Below, piece by piece: positions 26,369 through 33,104 of a stretch of DNA of 64,000 bases (the stretch's first letter is position 1; every line of letters begins with the position of its first letter). The notes beneath the pieces are model-generated. The model was not told the origin of the DNA. It saw nothing but the letters and a program-made list of their open reading frames with translations, and did no database searches. The position numbers and the translations under genes were made by a program. The stretch is taken from NCBI RefSeq assembly GCF_947502445.1, contig NZ_CANMZW010000012.1, forward strand, positions 79,629-143,628, read 5' to 3'. Origin of the DNA: an uncultured Brevibacillus sp. (lineage in GTDB: Bacteria; Bacillota; Bacilli; Brevibacillales; Brevibacillaceae).

Positions 26369-28426
26369 CTACTGCCACTCCTCCCGCTTTGTCTCAATGG
26401 AGAGCCCTTCTACGTATTTACGATTCATCATTTTTCGTTTTTTACGATTTTCTTTTGTCTCAAACACGATGTCCATATCATAATCGCTTGGATAGAGCTC
26501 CTTTTTCTCAATGTGCAGGGCCATTCGCTTCTTGTTAATTTTGTATTTCTGATTTTGAATCATGACACCCACATTTCCTTTTGAATCCTCAGTGGCAAAA
26601 ACAATACCCGTTCTCCCTAAATAGGAGATGAACACGCAATCCCCGATATCAAAAGGCATTTGAAGTGCAGGAGCTGCTGCTTCTGACGGTTCGGCTTGCT
26701 CTGTCTTTGTGTCATCCACTTTTTGCACGGACATCTCAGACTGGCTTGAGCTGTGAGCAGCTGCTTCATTCCCACCATCGATTACGTCCGTGTCATCCTG
26801 CATCTGATCGCCCTGCTCCTGGTCGGCTTGTGGATACTCGTCAATCCCTTCCCGCTCTTCCTTTTCAGCGAAAATCATCGCCGGCTGAGCACCGGAGGCA
26901 AAACCTTTTGCCGTAATCTCACGAGAGCGCTCAATCATTTCTGTTGGAATTCCTAATTTTAGTGCGATCAAAAACGCGTAGCTCTGACCCGCTTCCCCGA
27001 TTTTCAAACGATATAACGGCTGCAACGTATCAGCATCGAATTCCATACGGGCATTTTGAAAGCCCGGGGTGACGGAGGCAAAATTTTTGATTTCATTAAA
27101 GTGCGTGGTTGCAATGACAGTCGCGCCTCTTTTTTGCAATTCTTCCAAAATCGCGATCGACAAACCGACTCCTTCGCCTGGGTCTGTACCCGACGCCATC
27201 TCATCGATCAGTACGAGTGTGGAATCATTCGTGATCTTCAGGATCTCAATGACGTTGTGAATATGCGCGGAAAAGGTACTAAGCGCATGCTCGATGCTCT
27301 GTCCGTCCCCGATATCCACAGCGATATTGCTAAAAATGGAGAACATGCTTCCTTCCTGAACAGGAACGAGCAATCCGGATTGCACCATGATGGTTAACAG
27401 ACCAACCGTTTTTAATGTAAGTGTTTTGCCTCCTGTATTGGGCCCAGTAATGACTAATGACTTGTATTTTCGCCCGATTTGGAAGTTCAGTGGCACCATT
27501 TTTTTGCCGAGCAGTGGATGTCTCGCCTCACGTAATCGTACGATTCCATCCTCATTGAGTTGGACATTCTTAGCCCCTAAAGCGAGGGCGTATTTGGCTT
27601 TGGCAAACAGAAAATCGTAGGCACCCACTGTTTCTACGTTGATTTGGAACTCGTGTGTGAACTCCTCTGCCAGTGCTGATAATTGCATGAGGACCTTGGT
27701 CACCTCACGCTCTTCCTCCGACCTGAGCGCTGTCAGCTCAAATTGCAGGGTGCTGACCTCCGTCGGTTCCATATAGACGGTTTGACCGCTGGCTGATTCG
27801 TCCAAGACCATGCCGTTGACTTGCTTGCGATACTCCTTTTTGATCGGGAGCACGTAGCGTCCATTGCGAGTGCTGAGCATATTTTCTTGCAAAATCGTAC
27901 GGTACTTACTCATCAGTGAATCCAGCTTGCCCTTCAGACGTTCTTCAAAGACAGCGATCCGCTTTCTCGTCTTGAGCAAATCTTTACTTGCCGCATCGAC
28001 GACTTGCCCATGGCGAATGCACTGTTCGATTTCCGACTTCAGCTTGCTCATCGGATGCATCGAGGCGGCATAGGTGCTGACCCGCGGTGCAATATCCGAT
28101 TTGGACGCCATGTACTTCATTAATTGGGTAACACTCGTCATGAATTGAGTCATGTGCATAAAGTCTTTTTCGCTGAACACATAGCCTGTTCCGAGTAGCG
28201 ATACGATCTGTTCGATTCCTTCCAGAGAGGGGATCGGCACACTAGCTCCATACTGAATCAAGTCTTTGGCTTCTGCCACCTCGTCGAGTTTTTTTCGCAG
28301 GACCTTGCTCGAGGTCATCGGCATCATTTGCTCTACATGCTTTTTCCCTACGTACGAGATTGCGTGTCCCATCAGTGTTTCTTTGATTTTGTCGTACTCC
28401 AGACGCTGCATTGCTTTTTCGTTCAT
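26369..28426 (-). CDS. MutS2-like ATPase lacking the Smr nuclease domain
   Basis: 685 residues from ATG 28426 (MNEKAMQRLEYDKIKETL), which follows GGAGAGA; an upstream in-frame start is unsupported. MutS2 core and clamp (about 1-300), then MutS-type ATPase: Walker A GPNTGGKTLTLK, 'VDIGDGQSIEHALSTFSAH', Walker B LVLIDEMASGTDP, 'ATTHFNEIK'. After an acidic, Glu/Asp/Gln-rich linker comes a KOW-like segment, but the protein ends at 'GLSIETKREEWQ' where MutS2 normally continues into the Smr domain (LDLRG...). It can therefore bind DNA or ribosomes but should not cut through Smr. Likely a MutS2 paralog. Confidence 0.9.
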   Translation of the reverse strand: MNEKAMQRLEYDKIKETLMGHAISYVGKKHVEQMMPMTSSKVLRKKLDEVAEAKDLIQYGASVPIPSLEGIEQIVSLLGTGYVFSEKDFMHMTQFMTSVTQLMKYMASKSDIAPRVSTYAASMHPMSKLKSEIEQCIRHGQVVDAASKDLLKTRKRIAVFEERLKGKLDSLMSKYRTILQENMLSTRNGRYVLPIKKEYRKQVNGMVLDESASGQTVYMEPTEVSTLQFELTALRSEEEREVTKVLMQLSALAEEFTHEFQINVETVGAYDFLFAKAKYALALGAKNVQLNEDGIVRLREARHPLLGKKMVPLNFQIGRKYKSLVITGPNTGGKTLTLKTVGLLTIMVQSGLLVPVQEGSMFSIFSNIAVDIGDGQSIEHALSTFSAHIHNVIEILKITNDSTLVLIDEMASGTDPGEGVGLSIAILEELQKRGATVIATTHFNEIKNFASVTPGFQNARMEFDADTLQPLYRLKIGEAGQSYAFLIALKLGIPTEMIERSREITAKGFASGAQPAMIFAEKEEREGIDEYPQADQEQGDQMQDDTDVIDGGNEAAAHSSSQSEMSVQKVDDTKTEQAEPSEAAAPALQMPFDIGDCVFISYLGRTGIVFATEDSKGNVGVMIQNQKYKINKKRMALHIEKKELYPSDYDMDIVFETKENRKKRKMMNRKYVEGLSIETKREEWQ

Positions 28427-28470
28427 GTTTGATCTCTCCATTGTCATATAGTGGAAAATCTGTACAACAA

Positions 28471-28512
28471 AAAAGGGCGAAGAATGAACAAATGTCATTC
28501 TCCGCCCTTTTT
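28471..28512. terminator. Bidirectional terminator between the MutS2-like gene and its upstream region
   Basis: AAAAGGGCG-A-AGAATGA / TCATTCT-C-CGCCCTTTT stem, with T-runs on both sides. It lies 45 bp upstream of the MutS2-like gene, so transcripts from further upstream should end here. Confidence 0.75.
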
Positions 28513-28520
28513 ATGGCTAC

Positions 28521-28607
28521 CTAAATAAGCCCCATAAGAAACCCGGCTACGCCATGACTGATGGCAGAGCCGCGGTAGCATTTATACAGGATAGGAATGG
28601 TAGTCAT
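28521..28607 (-). CDS. Candidate 28-aa hydrophobic peptide
   Basis: ATG 28607 to TAG 28521; ends in a hydrophobic run (ISHGVAGFLMGLI) and is followed within 10 bp by a strong terminator. The ribosome binding site is poor (AGATAGGT touching the ATG). The same DNA can fold extensively (outer GCTACC/GGTAGC, inner GGCT..GCCAT/ATGGC..AGCC), so it may be RNA rather than protein. Confidence 0.25.
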   Translation of the reverse strand: MTTIPILYKCYRGSAISHGVAGFLMGLI

Positions 28608-28620
28608 ACCTATCTGTACA

Positions 28621-28654
28621 AATAAAAATCCGTGCGTTAGCTCAGCACGGATTT
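28621..28654 (-). terminator. Intrinsic terminator after oppF region
   Basis: AAATCCGTGC ... GCACGGATTT perfect 10-bp stem with TTTTTATTTG on the minus strand. It is about 245 bp downstream of the oppF stop. Confidence 0.75.
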
Positions 28655-28900
28655 GGGTGCAATGATATTAGGTATATACCTAAGGCATTGTATGATATCC
28701 GTTGTTCTTAACTAATCCCAAGGCCGCTTATAAACCATCACAAATAAACTTTGCCAAACCGGCAAAATTTCGAAAATGATTTACACGAAGCCTCCATATG
28801 GAATTGCTTTAGTTAAGAACTACCGCCGACATCAACATCTCTCCTTAGATAAGGTTACTCAAACTATAGCTTACCGCTTATGGAACCGTCAAGCGTCCTT
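28655..28900. other. 246-bp spacer
   Basis: Contains the palindrome TAGGTATATACCTA (near 28670); otherwise nothing recognised. Confidence 0.4.
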
Positions 28901-29872
28901 CTAAACGAGCGGAAAGTGACAAGCAACCTCTCTTCCTTCTACTTGCTGGAGCGCAGGCTCCTGGCTTTTACAAATAGACTGAACATACGGGCACCTCGTA
29001 TGAAACCTGCAGCCTGATGTAGGATTGAGCGGACTCGGAATCTCCCCCTCCAAAATCAGCTTTTCTTTTTGTCTTGCGTGCGGATCAGGGACTGGCGATG
29101 CGGCGATCAGAAACTTCGTGTAGGGATGCAACGGCCTGTTGTACACTTCATTTGTTGACCCGATCTCCATGATTTTGCCTAAAAACATGACACAGGTCCG
29201 ATCAGATAAATAGCGAACGACATGTAAGTCATGGGAAATGAACAAGTAGGTCAGATTTTTTTGTTCTTGAAGCCTGCTGAGCAAATTAATGATTTGAGAT
29301 TGAATAGAAACATCCAGAGCGGATACTGGCTCATCGCACACCACAAATTTTGGATTGAGTGCAAGCGCTCTGGCGATTCCAATTCTTTGTCTTTGTCCCC
29401 CGCTGAACATATGAGGATACCTCATGCCGTACGCTTTTCGCAATCCGACAAGCTCCATCAGCTCAGCTACTCTCTCGTCTCTGGCTGCTCGCTCCATCGA
29501 TTCATGGGTAACTAGCGGCTCTGCAATGATGTCGGCTACCTTCATGCGCGGGTTAAGTGACGCAAACGGGTCTTGAAAAATGATTTGCATCTTTTTTCTT
29601 AGCTCGCGCATTTCATGATTCGTTAGCTTGAATATGTCTTTTCCTTCAAAGAAGGCCTCCCCTTCTGTGGCTTCCACAATGCGGAGGAGCGTTCTTCCCA
29701 GCGTGCTTTTCCCGCAGCCAGACTCTCCAACCACAGCTAGCGTTTCTCCCTCATAAATATCAAAGCTGACATGATCTACCGCGTGTACGACACCTGCCTT
29801 CTTTTTGAACAAGCCTTTTTCCACCGGAAAGTACTTTTTCAAATTTCGGACCTTCATTAGTTCACGAGCCAC
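28901..29872 (-). CDS. Orphan peptide-type ABC ATPase (OppF/DppF)
   Basis: Intact OppF/DppF ATPase of 323 residues: GESGCGKST, SGGQRQRIGIARAL, FVVCDEPVSALD and the C-terminal CRFHTRCPYVQ element. Start chosen is GTG 29872, eight bases after GAGGGGGTGA; the frame's TTG 12 codons earlier is inside the preceding remnant. No permease or binding-protein genes are nearby; only the tail of an OppD gene precedes it, so the rest of the operon has been deleted. It might still serve other Opp permeases, as stand-alone ATPases can. Confidence 0.9.
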   Translation of the reverse strand: MARELMKVRNLKKYFPVEKGLFKKKAGVVHAVDHVSFDIYEGETLAVVGESGCGKSTLGRTLLRIVEATEGEAFFEGKDIFKLTNHEMRELRKKMQIIFQDPFASLNPRMKVADIIAEPLVTHESMERAARDERVAELMELVGLRKAYGMRYPHMFSGGQRQRIGIARALALNPKFVVCDEPVSALDVSIQSQIINLLSRLQEQKNLTYLFISHDLHVVRYLSDRTCVMFLGKIMEIGSTNEVYNRPLHPYTKFLIAASPVPDPHARQKEKLILEGEIPSPLNPTSGCRFHTRCPYVQSICKSQEPALQQVEGREVACHFPLV

Positions 29873-29877
29873 AAACG

Positions 29878-30118
29878 TCACCCCCTCTCGTTTTTGTACT
29901 TCAGACAACGCACCTTGTGTCCATTTCCCGTATCGACAAGCTCAGGCTCCAATACACGGCAGCTGGCATCCGCATAATCACAGCGCGGATGAAAGCGGCA
30001 GCCTTGTGGTAAATGAAGCATATTCGGGACCATTCCCTCGATGCTGTACAATCCTTTTGCTTTGTTCTGCTCTACATTCTGGCAGCTGCTCTTTGACGAG
30101 CTGTTCCCATTTTGTCAT
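29878..30118 (-). pseudogene. OppD tail joined to an unrelated gene start
   Basis: The 3' part reads LYSIEGMVPNMLHLPQGCRF then HPRCDYADASC and ends LKYKNERG-stop, the C-terminus of an OppD ATPase, overlapping the oppF ribosome binding site. The 5' part starts at ATG 30118 with a good AAGAGGGTG site and reads MTKWEQLVKEQLPEC in another frame. A deletion has joined the first 20 or so codons of one gene to the last 60 of oppD. Promoter at 30180-30208 still drives it. Confidence 0.78.
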
Positions 30119-30179
30119 GTGGGCACCCTCTTTTGAATTTTTGTGAATGCATTTTTGAAATGAACGCGTTTTTATATCC

Positions 30180-30208
30180 AGATTATCTACTGAATCATTA
30201 ATTGTCAA
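30180..30208 (-). promoter_or_regulatory. Sigma-A promoter of the remnant opp unit
   Basis: TTGACA-N17-TAATCT on the minus strand; a second TTGACT precedes it by about 8 bp. Confidence 0.75.
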
Positions 30209-30593
30209 TTTATTTAGTCAACTCACACATTGACTACATTCTCTTCTTTGTAGGCTGCTTCTCCTCAATGGACGCATAGACTCAGTATGGCTCTTATTGC
30301 ACTGCCCGTAATTGCCACTTTATTTGCAGCATTTTTGCCATACATACCAGCAGCAGAGGGGACGGTGTCTTCCCAGCCTATTTTCCACACAGCCGATTGC
30401 TTGGGTTTCTTTACCCTACGCTTTGTTTTGGACTGTAGCATCTCGCCCCAGCCTTGGCAAAAGACTCAGGAATGGAGGGCGGAAATTCTGTTTTCGTAAG
30501 ACGAACCGGACATGAGTTTTTTAGGCTGCATAAAAATGTCTTTTGGAAGGAAGCTATGACAATACCTGCTATGTCTAGAAAGGTTGTGACAAT
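30209..30593. other. 385-bp gap
   Basis: A 70-codon plus-strand frame (ATG 30287) starts with a hydrophobic run (ALIALPVIATLFAAFLPYIP) but has no ribosome binding site and an uncharacteristic remainder; it may be a membrane-protein remnant. Nothing else supported. Confidence 0.3.
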
Positions 30594-30764
30594 ATGGAGG
30601 TTCGTGAGGGATTAATCCCGGCGGTGCTAGGGACTATTGTTACAGCAACTGGTTACGCCTTGAAAAACACGGAAAAAGTGAGTCCGACACTGACGAACAC
30701 AATCGTCGGCTTCGGACTCGCACACGTCGTTCTTGGCGCGATCGACCTGATTGAGCACAGGTAG
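30594..30764 (+). CDS. Small two-helix protein (56 aa)
   Basis: ATG 30594 to TAG 30764; AAAGGTTGTG lies eight bases before it and a perfect terminator follows within four bases. The peptide MEVREGLIPAVLGTIVTATG then 'IVGFGLAHVVLGAIDLIEH' has two hydrophobic glycine-rich helices around a polar turn. It resembles a short Bacillus family sometimes mislabelled asparagine synthase; function unknown. Confidence 0.78.
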   Translation: MEVREGLIPAVLGTIVTATGYALKNTEKVSPTLTNTIVGFGLAHVVLGAIDLIEHR

Positions 30765-30767
30765 GTA

Positions 30768-30802
30768 AAACCGGGTGGGCATATGGCTCACCCGGTTTCT
30801 CA
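30768..30802 (+). terminator. Intrinsic terminator
   Basis: AAACCGGGTG ... CACCCGGTTT perfect stem, TTTCTC tail, four bases after the small gene. Confidence 0.8.
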
Positions 30803-30883
30803 TTTCAAAACTATGGAAGCATTTCGTTTCCTGTTAAACTGAGGAAATATAAGGCATGATGCCTTCGAAAGGAGAAAGACTGG

Positions 30884-31411
30884 ATGCCTACTGAAAAGCT
30901 GCAACATATCCTGAGCCAAATAGAAGTGGCACGTTCCATCCGTCAAACCAACGAGGACAGCTATACCACCATCCTGGAAGCAGCAAGACAAGAGCTGATT
31001 CAGCTTGCACGAGAATATCCTACGAATGCAAAAGTGATGTATGAATGCGCATCTGCTCACGACCGTTTGGGACGGGAGGCTGAGGCAGTTCCTTACTACG
31101 AGACTGCTATCACCCTAGATACGCTGGACGTAGAGGACCTTCGCGGAGCTTATTTAGGACTAGGCAGTACATACCGTTGCCTCGGACGGGTAGAAAAATC
31201 GATATCCTTGTTAACCAAAGGAAGCTCCCTCTATCCCGAAGATCATTCCTTGCGCGTGTTTCTGGCACTCGCCAAATATAACGCCAAAGACTACGAGGCT
31301 TCTGTGCAGCTTTTGCTGGATAGCCTGCTTGAGACATCAACTTCCGAGCACATACAGCTTTATCGCCGTGCAATCCGCTATTATCGTGACCGTTTGGATC
31401 AGACTTGGTAG
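30884..31411 (+). CDS. Tetratricopeptide-repeat protein
   Basis: 175 residues with AAAGGAGAAAG upstream. At least three TPR units: 'NAKVMYECASAHDRLGREAEAVPYYETAI', 'RGAYLGLGSTYRCLGRVEKSISLLTKG', 'LRVFLALAKYNAKDYEASVQLLLDS'. Cytoplasmic scaffold, no catalytic motif. Family members in Bacilli are hypothetical tetratrico proteins. Next gene starts 87 bp later and may be cotranscribed. Confidence 0.88.
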   Translation: MPTEKLQHILSQIEVARSIRQTNEDSYTTILEAARQELIQLAREYPTNAKVMYECASAHDRLGREAEAVPYYETAITLDTLDVEDLRGAYLGLGSTYRCLGRVEKSISLLTKGSSLYPEDHSLRVFLALAKYNAKDYEASVQLLLDSLLETSTSEHIQLYRRAIRYYRDRLDQTW

Positions 31412-31497
31412 GCTCGTTTTTTGTTGAGAACATTCCTGCTATTGTTTTTTCCATAAACTGTTATACTATTCTTGTCAAATGCAAAGGAGTTGATTCC

Positions 31498-32223
31498 ATG
31501 TCTAGAGAAACTTGGACAGCTGTCGATCGTTACTTTTCCGAATTGCTTTTACCGAATGACCCGATTTTGGATGCTGCTTTGCAGAATAATGCCGAGGCTG
31601 GCCTCCCATCCATAGACGTTGCTCCTAACCAAGGGAAGCTCCTGAATCTGCTTGCTACGATCCAAGGTGCTCGCACGATTCTGGAAATCGGCACACTAGG
31701 CGGCTATAGCACCATCTGGCTCGCTCGAGCGCTTCCCGAGGGTGGCCGATTAATCACGCTGGAGTCCAATCCCAAGCACGCAGAAGTAGCGAGAAAAAAT
31801 ATCGAACGCGCCGGTCTCGATCATGTTGTTGAAATTCGCCTTGGCCAAGCGTTGGACTCTCTTGCGCAATTGGACGCAGAAGGACATGGACCATTCGATT
31901 TGTTTTTCATTGATGCAGACAAGCAAAGCAACTCGGAATATTTCCAATGGGCGCTCAATCACTCCCGAAAAGGCAGTCTGATCATCACTGACAATGTAGT
32001 GCGAAACGGTAATGTCGTGGATGAAACCAGTACTGACCCTAGCGTAGAGGGAGTTCGCCGCTTTACCGAGCTCGTCGCAGCCGAACCTCGCGTAAGTGCC
32101 ACAGCACTCAGACAGTTGGAAGTAAAGGATACGACGGTTTCGCTATTGCTGTCGTTACTTACGAGAAATAATCACACTGTGAAGCCCCGTCCCGCTACTT
32201 TAGGAGATGGGTTTTGCTTTTAA
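31498..32223 (+). CDS. O-methyltransferase with frameshifted C-terminus
   Basis: SAM-dependent CCoAOMT/MdmC-type methyltransferase; ATG 31498 follows AAAGGAG. Motifs: 'ARTILEIGTLGGYSTIWLARAL' (SAM motif I), 'TLESNPKHAEVARKNIERAG', 'DLFFIDADKQSN', 'GSLIITDNVVRNGNV'. After 'RVSATAL' the frame is lost: another frame continues QTVGSKGYDGFAIAVVTYEK-stop (TAA 32169-32171), the normal family ending. One base is missing near 32107-32113, and the annotated frame instead adds about 38 odd residues. Either a real mutation or a sequencing error; the SAM core is intact. Confidence 0.9.
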   Translation: MSRETWTAVDRYFSELLLPNDPILDAALQNNAEAGLPSIDVAPNQGKLLNLLATIQGARTILEIGTLGGYSTIWLARALPEGGRLITLESNPKHAEVARKNIERAGLDHVVEIRLGQALDSLAQLDAEGHGPFDLFFIDADKQSNSEYFQWALNHSRKGSLIITDNVVRNGNVVDETSTDPSVEGVRRFTELVAAEPRVSATALRQLEVKDTTVSLLLSLLTRNNHTVKPRPATLGDGFCF

Positions 32224-32238
32224 ATGGGAGGTGAGAGT

Positions 32239-32652
32239 ATGCAAGGACTTGTTCGTTTTGGAAAATACTTTGGCTTTGTCATGCTGATCGGTCTGGTATT
32301 ACAGGTCTTGGTTGAGTTTGACCGTGTAATGCTTGAGGAGGCTATGATGTCATTTGATCGCCTTTCATACTTTGTGTACCTTTCCCTCTACCCGATATTG
32401 ATTGGCATACTGTTCGCCATTCCTCACCTCATTCGTGAGCGAAAAAATGATGGAAAATGGACGTATGACTGGGGAAAAGGCGTTGCCATCGGATTGCCGG
32501 CTCTCTTTGGGGCAACAATATTTTTACATCACTATTCGCCATTCGGGGACTATGTATCTGTCTTACTTCGGTATAAGGAATTTCCCATCGTTAGTGGAAT
32601 TGTACTGGGGTATACGGCACTCACCAGTTTTCACAAGGCAAAAGGCATGTAG
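32239..32652 (+). CDS. Four-helix membrane protein of unknown function
   Basis: 137 residues from ATG 32239 (GGGAGGTGAGAGT upstream). TM helices at about 8-25, 43-62, 79-95 and 110-128, with short polar loops such as RERKNDGKWTYDWGKG. I do not recognise the family. Begins 15 bp after the methyltransferase frame and is probably in the same unit. Confidence 0.78.
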   Translation: MQGLVRFGKYFGFVMLIGLVLQVLVEFDRVMLEEAMMSFDRLSYFVYLSLYPILIGILFAIPHLIRERKNDGKWTYDWGKGVAIGLPALFGATIFLHHYSPFGDYVSVLLRYKEFPIVSGIVLGYTALTSFHKAKGM

Positions 32653-32786
32653 CTACGCAAACGAACCCAGCTCTTCGATGGTGCCCCCTCCATTTTTTCT
32701 GAGAAAGATCTCAGTACGTTAATCGTGTGTTTCGCCTATTATTCACCCACAAATTGGTTAACCTATGTATCCATGGAGGTAATAAC

Positions 32787-32951
32787 ATGAGTTGGGTTCT
32801 TATATGGCAGAGCGTAGGCGCTATGGCTCAAGTTATTGTAATGATCGGTCTTGGTACTTTGATCATGAGAAGCGAATACCACATACTGAGCCCTAAAAAA
32901 AATCCCCACTCGCTCAAAGGCGAATGGGGTTACGTAAGGGGTAGTACGTAA
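32787..32951 (+). CDS. Small membrane peptide, candidate type I toxin
   Basis: 54 residues from ATG 32787, GGAGGT six bases upstream. One TM helix (VGAMAQVIVMIGLGTLIM) then a charged tail (SEYHILSPKK...), the general make-up of Firmicute holin-like / TxpA-type toxins. The last third of the frame runs through a hairpin that, on the opposite strand, is a perfect terminator (see 32893-32929), and a TATAAT on that strand lies just beyond the gene. This is the layout of TxpA/RatA-like loci. Toxicity is inferred. Confidence 0.55.
   Translation: MSWVLIWQSVGAMAQVIVMIGLGTLIMRSEYHILSPKKNPHSLKGEWGYVRGST
32893..32929 (-). terminator. Terminator of a putative antisense RNA
   Basis: On the minus strand CCCCA-TTCGC ... 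GCGA-GTGGGG type stem is followed by TTTTTTTT (32895-32902). On the plus strand the hairpin has no T-run, so it serves minus-strand transcription opposite the small toxin-like gene. Confidence 0.65.
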
Positions 32952-32964
32952 AGAAAATACGTGA
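32903..32964 (-). ncRNA. Putative antisense antitoxin RNA (about 60-70 nt)
   Basis: Bounded by a minus-strand TATAAT at 32970-32975 and the terminator at 32893-32929; it would overlap the 3' end of the toxin-like gene. The -35 is poor. Inferred from layout only. Confidence 0.35.
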
Positions 32965-33060
32965 ATACTATTATAGTAGATGATATTCATGTTCATGACT
33001 ACAAGTATATATAGGTACATTTACCTATAGTTAGGAGAACCAAGACGGCTCCTCACCAAG

Positions 33061-33102
33061 AAAAAACGATCCTTCCCGCAAAGACTGCGAAAAGAATCGT
33101 GC
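33061..33102 (-). terminator. Intrinsic terminator of the SpoIIP-like gene
   Basis: CGATTCTTTTCGC ... GCGGGAAGGATCG stem (mismatch tolerant) with TTTTTTC, directly after the stop at 33105. Confidence 0.82.
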
Positions 33103-33104
33103 TA

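Noticed and set aside
30287..30499. 70-codon frame with a hydrophobic start
   Set aside because: No ribosome binding site and a composition unlike a gene after the first helix.
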